Shown: positions 23,961 through 35,092, numbered from the stretch's first letter. The stretch: DNA of 64,000 nt from Limonium bicolor (GCA_023374045.1 CM041777.1:86856300-86920299); one strand, 5' to 3'. Translations and numbers: made by a program. The notes: a model not told the origin generated them from the letters alone.

Positions 23961-25257
23961 TGTTTATATAATGATTACAAGCACAAACCTTAATGTTACC
24001 AGCTGTAGGTAATCATTATTTCTTAGTTAAGTCCTAGCCGAATTAGGCTAGACACACCGCCATACTCAGCCAAAGTTACCGTATTCATCATTGCTATAAT
24101 TTTCCATTTTGTCTTCATGCATTTATACCATGATAAGATAATCTTAGCCAGTTAAGAGAATGCCGCCTCTCTTGCTTAACCACCTTGTATAGCCGATTTA
24201 TTTGTTGTTTGCTATCATTTATAATCCATTAGACAGCAAATAAATATAGCCGACCCATATTTAACAATTATTGATAACATTGTAACAAAATATACCTTCT
24301 TTGTTATTTTTTAATATGTTGGTGCTTGGAATTGATTTTGGCTAATACAATGTATCATTGTCGGATCATACAAGTTTAAAGGGAGGATAATAAAATCAAT
24401 GTTAAAATGTGTCATTGTTACAATGACATGTTAAGCTTATATTACGGCTGTTGTAAATGTACATAGTTAGCTAGTTTATTCTCTTGTTACCATTACCTAG
24501 TTTATACCTTAATGTGAACAGCAACAAATAAGCCTTTCTTCATCCATAAATAACCATTTATTTCCACCTAAAATCAGGCCAAACACAGCCTTATAACTAT
24601 CGTCATCTATTCATGCTTTCAGCCCATCATTATCGCTAGTAATTTGTTAGTTCAGTACACTGATAAACCGATCATGTATGTATACATTACTTAGCTATTT
24701 TGTCTTATCCACTATTATTATTACCTCAGTTATTAATAAAAGTGGCCGACCTCCTTGTCTTGGTGATAAGGTTAGTCTAATTTGATAAAGTAAAATAATT
24801 GCAACCGACTACATATTACTACGGTTGCATGTAACTTTGTCCTACCTAAACATTACCTCTGTTTAAACAGCTCATATTACCGCCCTCCTTTGCTTAGTTA
24901 TGGGTTAGGTGGCCTCATAAATCTAGCCAACAAAATTAATCGATAGGAATTAAGCACCCATGTATACCGTGTGTACTCATGCAAGATAATAACTCTCTTG
25001 CTGAATCATATTAATACTGGTCACTTACCTGATTCCATACTCAAACCTTTATTCTACGTAAGCCCAATGTTATATTTAGATCATAAATGGGTAAGTAGTG
25101 AGTTGAGGAATGCAAATCGTGAGCAAGGTTTGTCGATTAAGGTTGTCAAGCGCAAGGGAACAAGGAGAAGAAACAAATCTAGGTGCTGGAAGATTCGGTA
25201 ACGGAAGGGAAGGTCTTTAATCAGAATAAATCCTAAAGAAAATTATCAAAAAAAATG

Positions 25258-26119
25258 GCAGGAAGAAACCAGGTAACCTTTATGCACACCTATTCCTTCC
25301 TTTAGTCATAATTTGGCTAAAATTGTAATGTGAAACCTTATGTTTGCACTTGAAATTTATGTATGGTCTTAAGGATTATTGGTGTTAAATTGTGTTTTTA
25401 TTGATATGTTACTGCTCTGAATAATTGACTGATGATTCATGTAGTGGTGGATTGATATTGTGAGTTATTGTTTAAGGCTATGGTTAGCCCATCCTTAAAA
25501 CTAAGTCTTTCATGATTTATCAGTCGGGTTCTTTACATTCCGTCCCATGAAAGAAATGACCGATAGTCTACTCTAAGTGTTATGTTAACCTTAGGGGATG
25601 TGCACACTTAAGGATTATATGGTGAGGTGGTAGTGGTGGAACTTTCTTATTGGGAGTCATCCCATATTGTTATTCTGAAACATGTGACCCAGGGTATAGC
25701 ATTGAAGCAAGGAAGGTAAACTTGGCGTGATATATTTTTAATGATTATCCTCTCTGTAATTGTGTGTGTGTAAATAATAATGGTTAAATGAGTTTCCAAA
25801 AGAAAATGAATTTTACAGGGTGTGGTATTTGTTACTCAGTTTCACTGATTTTATTTGCAACCCCTTTGGGTGTATACATGTATTTATGGTTGCAGGAGGA
25901 CTTCTTCGGGGAGATCACATGTATGAAGATACCATGTACGATACCCTTTACATGTGTGCTTACTATACTTGCTACAAGGAGCTGTCGCCAGGAGTCACTA
26001 GGGTTACCGACGAGGAGTGGATCCAGACCACCGAGGGCTTTAGACACGCGGAGTACGGGAGTAACTCAACCATAACACACTGGGATGATAGTTTCGTAGA
26101 ATATGTTGGTGAAAACTAG
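25258..26119 (+). other. Possible two-exon small ORF inside LTR B
   Basis: A short start ATGGCAGGAAGAAACCAG is followed directly by GTAACC (donor-like, near 25273). About 620 bp downstream, TATGGTTGCAG (acceptor-like, near 25895) precedes an open frame that ends in FVEYVGEN at 26119. In the 3' LTR the same arrangement exists (start near 49429, terminal frame to 50652). There the terminal exon is open upstream of the acceptor as well (50320-50652, 110 codons). The protein part contains YYTCYKELS and TTEGFRHAEYGSNST and matches nothing I recognise. The splice reading is inference; it could instead be fortuitously conserved because LTRs are copied from each other. Confidence 0.35.
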
Positions 26120-26518
26120 GAAGAGGGATGTAGTTAACTTTTTTTTTATCCCCCTTCATCTTTTGGCTATAAAATAGGTACCTAGAGCTAACATAGGGTT
26201 AGCAATGGAAGGGGTTGGTTGTATGGTGTATGGAAAGGAACTTGGCGGTAGAACTTTTGTCGTATAAGTGATTGTAGGTATGGCGATAGAATTTTTGACA
26301 GCAGGAGTAGTGGTGGGGATTAGCTGTGTGCACCTGTTGTGGGTAGCAGGTGTGGCGGTAACTCCCGGTTGCATTTTGTAAAACTTCCACTAATGTAAAC
26401 TCTTATTATGATATATGAATACCTGTATGTTGATGTAAAAAAAAATTATAAAATATAGTATATATTAAATAATAATAAGGTGGTGGTTTTGGATTCTGGA
26501 AACCGGGGTGTTACAGTT

Positions 26519-26531
26519 TGGTATCAGAGCC
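26519..26531 (+). other. Element B primer binding site (tRNA-Met)
   Basis: TGGTATCAGAGCC starts three bases after the 5' LTR end and is complementary to the 3' end of plant initiator tRNA-Met, the usual primer of minus-strand DNA synthesis in chromoviruses. Confidence 0.92.
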
Positions 26532-26704
26532 ATAGGTTTAATAAGAGCGAGATTAGATGTAATAAGAAATTAGGAAGACTCTAGCACAGCTCCGACAATC
26601 TAGGCAGAACTTTACTAAGTTCTGAAAATGTGATTTGATTGTTATATCTGTGTTGTGTGATTGTTTGCATTAATTGATTATCTTAGTATAAATAATGTAT
26701 GTAC

Positions 26705-27303
26705 TGCAGAGTTTTGATGGTGAGGGGATAGGTTAGCTGGATGAGTTAAAAGAATTGACGGTAAGCATGGGGAGAATCTTGGAACAACATGAAGCTAGAG
26801 CAGAAGAAAACTACAGATATCTCCCGGAAAATAGCTACAATGAAACCCAGTACTTATACAGGGGAAGAGGACCCAGTGGTTTTAGAAGAATGGATTCGAG
26901 AGTTTGATAAAATAATTGATGTGGTGGATTGTCCCGAGCATAAGAGGGTGAGTGGAGTTTGTGTTCTACTTTAAGGGAGAGGCTGATCTCTGGTGGACAC
27001 TGAGGAGGAAAGGTTGAAGGCTTTACCCAAATTTGGTTGGGAGGTCTTAAAAAGTGCAATGAGGAAAGATTTTACCCAGAACATGTGAGGATGCTGAAAT
27101 ATCATGAATTTGCTGGATTGAAACAGCGAGCTGATGATGTCAAAACCTATCATGCTAAGTTTGTGGAGCTTACTAGATTTGCTCAAAATATGGTGCCTGA
27201 TGAAGCTTTAAAGGTGCAAACACTTTTTGGAAGGGTTAAATTGGAATTACAGGAATCTGAGTGTTATACCACTGACTACTTTTAAAAGAAGCATACGAGA
27301 GGC
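26705..27303 (+). pseudogene. Element B gag, 5' part
   Basis: Encodes the capsid-type Gag domain in several frames. The first block (26789-26974) has TYTGEEDPVVLEEWIREFDK. A second frame has a GEADLWW block, and 27037-27285 continues with FYPEHVRMLKYHEFAGLKQR and LTRFAQNMV, all typical of the retrotrans_gag family. Frameshifts lie at about 26950 and 27020. The coding region is cut at 27303 by element A, and its continuation starts at 43281 after the AGGC duplication. Gag would form the virus-like particle in the cytoplasm. Confidence 0.85.
27300..27303. repeat. Target duplication of element A, left copy (AGGC)
   Basis: AGGC at 27300-27303 is repeated at 43281-43284, bracketing element A. If the first T of the LTR is counted, AGGCT would make the usual 5 bp. 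The surrounding element B gag codons join across the insertion. Confidence 0.75.
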
Positions 27304-30300
27304 TGAAATACCTCTAACCTTTAAAATATAATTAAATGATCTATTAATGATCTAAGATGATTAATAAAACATCTAATATTATTGGGGAACAATCTAAAAG
27401 ATCTCAACAAGGCAAAACACGCCTTAAGATCGGTAAAGCCAAAAATGTGCTTTAAGACACCATAAAGATTGTATGACCTCAAATAGGATCCAAAGTGGAT
27501 TCCTAAGTATTAAAATGAAGTAAGGAAAACACAACAAAACCGTCTCAAGGATAACTAAGCTCAGGAACACCTTGTGACACAAAACGTGCACTAAAACACC
27601 TTAAAGCACGTTTTTGTGAGATTGCTTCTAATTGATTTTTAATGGGAATTTACCTTTAAATATGATAAATATCACATTATATCATATTAGGATTTAATTC
27701 CAGAAATTTACGAATTTTTACAAATTAATATTAAAATATATAAAACCCTAAAGTGGGGCCCGCATGAGTCAATATTGACCAAGCATGGTCAATGGTCAAT
27801 AAATTGACCCATTTGGACCAGGAGATCGGCTGGAAATAAGAGAGGAGACAGCTTACAATAATTAAGAGACAAATTGAACCTAACACAAATTTACAATAGT
27901 AAACCTTACTTTTTCAATTATTTCCAAACCTTTCCCACCTCTTCCTTCCTCCTTGTCCGATTCCAGCCTCTCCAACCGAGCTTCTCCTTCCTTCCATTAA
28001 GCTCTCAAGCTTGTAAGTGTTTTAAGGTCAAGCACAAGCATCAACTAACTTCTTAATATACTTAGCTCTCTTAGTAAGTCTTTTCTTTAAGCATTTTTTC
28101 TTTTCTTTTCTTCAGTCATCTTCACTTCACTACCTACACCTAGATTTCGTGGCTCATCAATTCCTATGGCTTATTCTCAGTGTTCTAAGGTTAGAACAAG
28201 AGCCAAACTCGGTTGAAGCAAGTAGAGGGACCAAGGTTGCTCAAAATTTCATTTTAAGGTAAAAACATACCTTAAGCCTCTCAATCTTTCAAGCGGTTTT
28301 CTTCCTTCAATTTTTATGAGTTTATACACTCATAATCTTCATATTTACATGTTCATTCAGTTGGTTAGCCATTTGGAGCAAGGGTGGCCGAGATCAAAGG
28401 AAATACCCTCTTTTAAGGCATTTTTCCAAGGTAAAACCTAATAACAAGGCAGCTTGTTGTGATCTAGCTATTTCCTATGTCAATATGGTGGATCTAACAC
28501 CTTGTGGTGTGTTTGGTTCAGGTCGAAACCACCTAGAACTTCCCTTGCATTTTTAAGGTGATTTTTGCCTTAAATCTTACATTAATTATTCCTTATGGTT
28601 AAACTCAAGCTTGGAGTGTAACCATATCTTGTTTTGTGTGTATTAAACATGTCTAAATCAGTGGTGAATTTTCCTACAAGTGACCGAGCCCATACAAGGA
28701 ATAACCAAGGTAGTATAAACACCTTAAACTTATGATTTTTATAATTTTAAGCATATATATATATATGGCCGAGAGTGAAATTACATATATAGGTCATATT
28801 GACCTAAAAATGGAAAAAATGGCTAAGATAAATTAAGCTAGTCATTTAAGAGATTTAATTAACATAATGGTCAAATTATGACATTATGTGGAAAAATAAT
28901 TAAACCAAAGTGAGGCCGAAAATATATGCTATATTTTGAGACATTTATTGTGTAATTTATTTTGCAAGTTCAAGGTTGTAATAAGGCCATTTTAATTTAA
29001 GTTTATAAGCTTATTTAGTTTTATTTATGCTTATAATTAAAATTGGGGCCAATTCGTAATTACTAGGAAATTAGAAAGCCGTGGGCTTAATTTAGAGCAA
29101 TTTAGGGTTTTTAAATGAATTTAATAAAAATTATAACATTTTATAAAGTTTTGGGTCAAAATTGTAAAAATAGAAAAGTATAGGTTATTATTAGTGATTA
29201 CCGAAAAATTGGTTCCCATTTGGTATTAGAAGTCAAAGTTGACTATATAGGAGACTTTGACCAAGTTTGGAAAATTTAAGAAATTAAAATACTACCTTTA
29301 TTAAGATAAGTATTAATTTGTAAAAGATTTAAAAGAGATGGGGCTATAATGTAATTTCCGAAAACTTGGGGTACTAAATGGAGTTTAGTACAAACCTTAG
29401 GTTATTAGGAATTTTAGAAATTTATTTGGTTAAATTTGGAGTTTATATGAGTTATATAAGTATAATATAAGATACTTATAACATTGTTACAAATGGGTAA
29501 CAAAGGGGTGAAAACCGAGATTTAAAGGAGTATAAGGTTAGGAATAATATTTATAACCTTTTGGTATAGTTTGGTAATTTTTGAAATGATATATAAGGTT
29601 TTAGAAAGATATTGTATAATAGGTTTAAGGGAATTAGAAAACTATGTATTATAAATTGGGATGGAATTGTGATTTATAGAATTTTAGTGGTGTATAATGG
29701 AAACCGAAAATATAAGGGGCTATTTGGTATTTTATAAACAAAATATAACTATAGGTTATAATTGTTTTAAATGACTTAAATGTCATAAGATATGTTATAT
29801 AACAATAATGTAACATTATATTAACTAAGTGGTGGGTTTTGTAAATATTTAAGAACATAGGTGCTGTTCGGAAATATTAATATTTTTAAATGGAATTTAT
29901 AATATGGTTTTGATGTTATAAGGATTATAACATTTATAATATAAGAGGTATTCATTAGAAAGAATGAATATATATTATAAGACTTACCATATAAGAAATA
30001 GTTCCATAATACATACACATAAATAAATATATGTTATGGTGGAAAAATATAATATGGTTTAATGACCATGTGTTTTCATAATGAAAATGACATATGAAAA
30101 AGGGAAAAGAATTACAAACATTAGATGTGGAATTCTAATGTTAGGAGTATACATGGGATAATAAGAATTTATACATTCAAAGTATTGTTTACAAATGAAT
30201 TATACCACATTGAATTTAAAAAAAAAAGAGACAAACCTTAGAAAATAAATACTAAGGTGAGATGCATAATGCATGACAAGGATCACACATGCAATAATGA

Positions 30301-31997
30301 AATAAACTATACGACATACAAGGGTGAGTTAAGTCACATGCGATAACGAGTTCAACAATAAGTATATTAATATACAAGACAAAACTACGCATGTAATATA
30401 ACACTTTTCCAATCTCGAGTTAAACCTAAAACCCGAAATGTTGATAGCTAATAACGGGGGGTAACCGGGAGGTGTTAGTGACGGTACGGGGTACCGTAGG
30501 ATTGTGTTGTTATACGGTATGCTAATCAGTAGCATTATGTATTGTTTAGACTGTTAGAGAGACACAAGGAGCATAGGATCTCGCTGATTCATACTCCACC
30601 GTAATACATCAGGGTGAACGGTATGTTGTTATGTGTCTCTGATTGTCTCTGAGGGCTTCCTCAGTTCAGACTTCTGTGTGATCTGTGATAAGATTGTTTG
30701 TCTGAATGTGATAATTAATATGCATGAATTGTATATTTATAGCTGCTTATTATTACTGTTGTTGAGTTAACAGTACCGGTTCGTATATATGGACCTATAT
30801 ATATAAACGAACTAGCGGCTATGGTGCTATCTTATATGAAATATAAGGATCGTCAGAAAAACGTTGTAGCACTAGGATAATAAGATATACATATTATCCG
30901 AGACTTTTATACGGAGCATTGGCCTTTCTATACGCCGCTCTTATCTAACACTGGATCCCGAGTTTACAGACTCCGGATTGGACTAATGACCTTAGTCTGC
31001 TGTGTTAGGAAAAATTGGTAATGCGATGCGATGATGGAATAAATAATAACTAAGGAAGAAAGTAAAGCCAGGAGGATGTGGCTCTTGGTGCGCGCTGTGA
31101 TCACAAAAACGATACCAGGATGTCCGCGTACGGGTCCGCAAGTATCAAGAAAATTTCCCGTGAGCTAGAATGGCTCGTTGGTCGGAGACTCTACCGTTGG
31201 AGTGGCTACTGCCGTGGGTGACCCGCCATAATATATGGGTAACTAGAGACATGTCGTTTTAACGAGACATTGTCACTAGGTATAACTGAACAAATAATAC
31301 AGTTAAGAATTATACAGTGGCGAACGATATTGGTTTCTACACCATGGACGAGAACTAGTACTTGTTTATTGTTCTCGTTGTTTCGCTTGGTTGTTCATTG
31401 GTTATACATGTGGTTATAATATATGGTGATGGTTGTGTTATTGTATGGATGTTACTGTTAATTGTTTTACAGTTTTAAATATTAAAACGGTATTGCATGT
31501 AATGAACCTCATGCTCTCGACCAAATAATTGAGGGGTCTTTGGGGGCATGACGGGGCATGTGATGACATACTCAGCAGGGGCTGATTCCATACCACAAAA
31601 CCACTTTCATGCAGGTGACTAGCTGGTGGGTCGCGCGAGGCGGTGTGACTATTGTGATATTACTGTTGGTTTAGACTTGGTACGGTGTGATACTCAGGTT
31701 GTTTTGGACTCGGGTTGTTTAACCGAGGGTGTGTTTGGTTTAGATGCTCACGGTCTGTAATAATTGTTGATGTTAGATTTGTTTTAAGTTGTTTAAGTTC
31801 TACTATCTATCTCTTGTGGTCACTGCGGGAATACGTTTCGCAAGTTGATTATCAGGTAATTCGTTATCACCCGTATGGGCGAGTGATAAGTGATGAACAG
31901 TGACACCATTAGGGCGATAGTTTATTATTTACCGCTGCGAGATATATTGTGCGACATTTATAGGATATATAGGAACCGAATTAGTAGGGGTGTTACA
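27304..31997 (+). repeat. Element A 5' LTR (4694 bp)
   Basis: Matches 38646-43280 from end to end. Differences are mainly 1-2 base indels with few substitutions. There are some larger differences: about 50 bp near 28995-29045 is missing from the 3' copy, and the block at 27960-28130 is rearranged. The first 1.3 kb is rich in TTTTAAGGT-type motifs, some in inverted pairs (near 28255-28275). The last 1.5 kb is more GC-rich. A palindrome with 8-bp arms (GGATAATA/TATTATCC) lies at 30875-30899. No convincing protein is encoded. Confidence 0.93.
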
Positions 31998-32001
31998 AAA
32001 G

Positions 32002-32013
32002 TGGTATCAGAGC
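32002..32013 (+). other. Element A primer binding site (tRNA-Met)
   Basis: TGGTATCAGAGC, four bases after the 5' LTR end, is complementary to the 3' end of initiator tRNA-Met. Confidence 0.92.
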
Positions 32014-32224
32014 GGAGTACCGCTCTGATTACAAGAGATAGTAGTTTAAGTACCGTGAGCCTAGGTTATTCACACACCAGTACCTAGGAGATGTTGTAAA
32101 TGATTTGAGTTAGGAGATTGTCGGGGACAATGTGTTTTATGCCTTTTAGGGCTATGTGAACTTACGGTGTTGAGATAAGTACGGTACTTATACCGAGTGT
32201 TGACTTCAATTTTGAATTCTTCAG

Positions 32225-33766
32225 ATGTCTTCTGGGAGGCGATCAGCAGGTAGAGGAGGTGGTGGAAGGGGCGGCGGGCCTGGAGCAGGTCCTCCGGAGG
32301 CCCCAGCCGTGGGCGTGGCTGAGACGGTAGCTGCCGTCTTCGCTCAGCTAGCCCAGATGGGAGGTATCCATATAGGAGCACCACCTGCACCACCGGTAGT
32401 CCCACCCGTACCCGCACCTAGAGAGCCGAATTGGCTGAAGAGCGTAGCTGACACGCGAGTACCTACCTATGATGGAGTTGCTGACCCCACTGTCCTGGGA
32501 GAGATTTGAGAGCACGAGCAAGGCCTTCGATGCCATACACGTGCCTGCTGAGCACCGAGTCGATATAGCAGCCTTTCACCTGAAGGACGCTGCCAGCACG
32601 TGGTGGAGGTCCGTGAAGGCACATTATCTTGCTATAGAGGGTTTTGGATGGACTGGTTTTGTGGAATTGTTGAGAGAGAAGTACTATCCTGCTCATTTGA
32701 AGCAGAGGAAAAGGGAGGAGTTTGAGGCCCTGAGGCAGGGTAGTATGACAGTAGATCAGTACTACTCCTTGTTTATTGGGCTCTTGGACTTCGTCCCAGG
32801 AGTTGTTTATTCTGATGCTGTGAAGGTGGAGAAATTTAGAGGCGGGTTGAGATATGCTATCAAGCCATGGGTGCTACCTTGTACCCTACGGTCCAGGTAA
32901 AAATTAATTGACAGTTATACCTATAACTCAGTTTGATTTATTACAAGTTCGGGGAACTCATTGATGTATTACAGGAGTGTTATGACGCTGCTTCTCGGAC
33001 TGAGATGATGGTGAACAGCCGGGAGGACGGCCAGGGGCAGAAGCGTAAGGCCCGAGAGAGGAGGCGGAGACTGAGGCTGGAAGCGGAGGCAGTAAGGGCT
33101 GGAAGTAAGAACCACCTTAAGTTATTTAATCCATTTAAATTACTTACTTACTGCCTGCTTTTATACCTGCTAATCCTGACACTTTGACGATCACAGGAAG
33201 AAAAAGTTCTCCTGGAGGGAGAAGAAGAAGGAGCAGGCCAGCCAAAAGGGTAAAGGACAAGGTCCCGTTGCTGACCGGGCTACCTACGATGTGCAGCCTC
33301 TTAGATCTGTACCCCCTAAGGGTAAGCGATCTAACCTTGTGAATGAATTGAGTACTACACTACCCATTGCCATCCTTGTATTAACCTGAGTGTGATATGA
33401 TAATAGGTTCTGCACCCCAGCGCCACTTTCACTGCAAGCGCTGTGGTAAAGACCACCCGGGTGTCGACTGCACCGGGCAAGCGGTGGACTGCCACCATTG
33501 TGGAAAGAAGGGCCACAGGTCGTTCGAGTGCTTCTCGAACCCAGAGAGCCGAGCGTACCGCCCGCAGAAGGGGACTCAGGCGCACCTACTGGAGGAGGTG
33601 GAGCTCGAGGTGGCCAGAGGGGCCGGCGCCCCAAGCCCAGAGGGGGCAGCAGCAGCAGCAGCAGCCACACAGCAGCAGAACCAGAACCAGAGGAACCCGC
33701 CGGGCAACCGTATGCTGAATGCAGCGGGAGCTTCAGGCGCTGGCACTAGTACCCAGCGCGGTGAAG
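32225..33766 (+). CDS. Element A gag with two zinc knuckles (frameshifted, intron-like interruptions)
   Basis: Starts at ATG 32225 (MSSGRRSAGRGGGG) with a Gly/Pro-rich leader, then the Gag capsid domain in a second frame (32469-32896: FHLKDAASTWW, LREKYYPAHLKQRKREEFEA, FRGGLRYAIK). It continues at 32948 with a FGELIDVLQECYDAASRTEM block. After a Lys-rich linker come two CCHC knuckles at about 33436-33530: CKRCGKDHPGVDC and CHHCGKKGHRSFEC. A Gln-rich tail follows (33600-33766). GT-AG intervals at 33105-33196 and 33322-33406, and perhaps 32897-32947, interrupt it in phase. A frameshift lies at about 32500. Gag packages genomic RNA, and the knuckles bind it. Element B has the same knuckle pair, confirming kinship. 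Confidence 0.85.
32897..32947 (+). other. Doubtful short intron-like interval (51 bp)
   Basis: CAG|GTAAAAATT at the left and ATTACAAG at the right; removing it joins the two Gag blocks in frame. At 51 bp it is shorter than most plant introns, so an insertion or alternative acceptor (AACTCAG at about 32930) is possible. Confidence 0.35.
33105..33196 (+). other. Putative intron 1 in gag (92 bp)
   Basis: Donor GTAAGA and acceptor ATCACAG, with a pyrimidine/T-rich stretch upstream of the acceptor. Removing it joins a Gly/Ser-Lys linker to a Lys-rich linker in one frame. The interval itself has stops in that frame and reads like AT-rich plant intron sequence against GC-rich exons. Confidence 0.65.
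33322..33406 (+). other. Putative intron 2 in gag (85 bp)
   Basis: Donor GTAAGC and acceptor GATAATAG. Removing it leads in frame into the first zinc knuckle. The interval is AT-richer than both neighbours and contains stops. Confidence 0.65.
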
Positions 33767-33896
33767 GTTAGCATTTGAAACCTTAACCATTGTATGAAAG
33801 CATGACTAAGTGTTAAACGCTTTACCTTAGCATGAATGTGTGTTTAAGTTACCGCTTTAGATGAACAACTTACCTAGGAAACCTTTTACCTCTTAG
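33767..33896 (+). other. Putative intron 3 between gag tail and AlkB domain (130 bp)
   Basis: Donor GTTAGC and acceptor ACCTCTTAG with a pyrimidine-rich tract. It separates the Gag tail from the start of the AlkB-like domain, and its removal keeps the frame open across the junction. Confidence 0.6.
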
Positions 33897-34652
33897 GAGA
33901 CTTCGATATCTGCTATCCCACACTTACAAGACAGAGATCACCTAGACCCGTGGAAGAAAGACGGGAGTACCCTAGTGAGTTGTGTCATGTAGTCAGACCG
34001 GGCATGATACTTCTCAGAGAGTTCCTAACCCTAGATGAGCAAATCACCATAGTGAATGAGTGTAGAGCTTTGGGTAAGGGCATAGGAGGCTTTTATACCC
34101 CTATTTAATAGTGGTTCTAGAATGAAACTGCACATGATGTGCTTAGGGAAAGATTGGGATCCACAAGCTAGGGTTTATCGAGAGGTGAGGATGGTAGGTG
34201 ACGTATCTATACCTAGATACCTGAGAGTTTCCTTACCTTGGTGAGAAACGCAATGGATATTGCTCAGGACTGTGAGACTTATCCATTACCCGACATGACA
34301 CCTGACGTTTGCATCATCAACTACTATGAGCAGGGAGGAAAGCTTGGGATGCACCAGGACCGTGATGAGACGACCGAGTCCATCACCAGAGGAATACCGG
34401 TTGTGTCATTCTCCATCGGCGATGATGCTGAGTTTATCTATGGAGACCAGAAGAGGATGGATCTAGCAAGCAAGATCATCCTCAAGTCTGGGGATGTGTT
34501 AGTATTTGGTGGAGAGTCGAGACTTGTATATCATGGTATTAAGAGCATTAAGCTCAATACCGCACCACCAGCTCTAGTGAACGATACCCACATCCGACCC
34601 GGCCGTTTAAACTTGACTTTCAGACAGTATGATGTAATAGCAGTAGCTAAGT
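33897..34652 (+). CDS. AlkB-like 2OG-Fe(II) dioxygenase domain (ALKBH1 type) in a retrotransposon
   Basis: AlkB proteins oxidatively remove methyl groups from DNA or RNA bases using 2-oxoglutarate, O2 and Fe(II). The domain here shows, in order, VRPGMILLREFLTLDEQI (about 33990-34043), GGFYTP, MKLHMMCLGKDWDPQ, CIINYYEQGGKLGMHQDRDE, VVSFSIGDDAEFIYGD, SGDVLVFGGESRLVYHG and RPGRLNLTFRQ. The iron ligands are His at 34352-34354, Asp at 34358-34360 and the distal His at 34532-34534. The Arg pair expected to bind 2OG and shape the active site lies at 34595-34606, with another Arg at about 34622. Two frameshifts (about 34100 and 34220-34238) split the N-terminal third; the catalytic part (34238-34652) is one open frame. 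The segment between CLGKDWDP and LVRNAM is shorter than in host ALKBH1. It lies in sense between Gag and protease, so it is likely made as part of the Gag polyprotein. Substrate unknown. Confidence 0.88.
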
Positions 34653-34752
34653 GTGTAACCTTGTATAATACAGTTGGAATGAATGAAATAAGAGTTTATA
34701 CCTTCAAGTGTTTGTGTTCAGTTTTGTTGATACCGATAATTCATAACTTCAG
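34653..34752 (+). other. Putative intron 4 between AlkB and protease (100 bp)
   Basis: Donor GTGTAA (a GTGTGT variant two bases upstream is possible) and acceptor CATAACTTCAG after a T-rich tract. Splicing links the end of the AlkB domain in frame to the protease leader (frame with [17 protein letters not shown]). Without it the frame closes downstream of the domain. Confidence 0.6.
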
Positions 34753-35092
34753 GCCATAGAAATGGAAAGGAGGGTACCATCTGCATCCTAGACATGGCGC
34801 AAGCCAAGGAGTCTGGTAATGTCATCACAGGTATGACAATTACAAACAACAGTAAATTAGTGATTTATTGGGACTCGATGCTAATACGAGAGGTGATCTC
34901 AGGTACCTTTCCTATTGATGGTGTTAGTGCTTCCGTATTGTTCGACTCAGGGGCTTCGCATCTTTTATTTCCTCGACGTTTGCTAAGAAGCTGGGGGCCA
35001 CCCCCGAACAGCTTTCAGACTTTGCAGTCACCCTTCCTTCGAAGGAGAAAGTAGGTTGCACCAGACAGTATACAGGGTTAGAGATCAGCATT
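34753..35092 (+). CDS. Element A aspartic protease, N-terminal part (frameshifted)
   Basis: The retroviral-type protease cleaves the Gag-Pol polyprotein. The leader [11 protein letters not shown] is followed by a GT-AG interval (34831-34901), and then by the block containing LFDSGAS at about 34938-34958, the intact catalytic D-S/T-G motif. The frame shifts at about 35040-35090, and the protease C-terminus with the hydrophobic IIVGMDWL continues at 35093 in the next frame, fused to RT as usual in Tekay elements. Confidence 0.82.
34831..34901 (+). other. Putative intron 5 in the protease leader (71 bp)
   Basis: Donor GTATGA and acceptor GTGATCTCAG. Removing it joins the leader residues NVIT to GTFPIDG in phase, which is the expected continuity of a Tekay protease. 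The interval is AT-rich. Confidence 0.65.

Larger units (their letters stand above)
23431..26515 (+). repeat. Element B 5' LTR (3085 bp)
   Basis: Runs from TGAAACACCC to GGGTGTTACA. It matches the 3' LTR (47597-51049) along its whole length with substitutions and many small indels, and lacks the CACTA MITE present in the 3' copy. It contains palindromic tandem repeats near its start and small open frames conserved between both LTRs. It is unusually long for a retrotransposon LTR, although long LTRs are known in Tekay elements. Confidence 0.93.

Noticed and set aside
26519..26531. tRNA-like sequences at 26519, 32002 and 59089
   Set aside because: They are 12-13 base primer binding sites next to LTR ends, not tRNA genes; no cloverleaf is present.
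33284..33670. Long minus-strand frames opposite gag (33284-33670) and other antisense frames in 32070-32696
   Set aside because: They are shadows of the GC-rich gag coding strand, with no domain.
34238..34759. The AlkB frame as an independent host gene
   Set aside because: It lies in sense between gag and protease inside a bounded LTR element. Its N-terminal third is encoded directly upstream after an intron-like interval, and no separate promoter is apparent.
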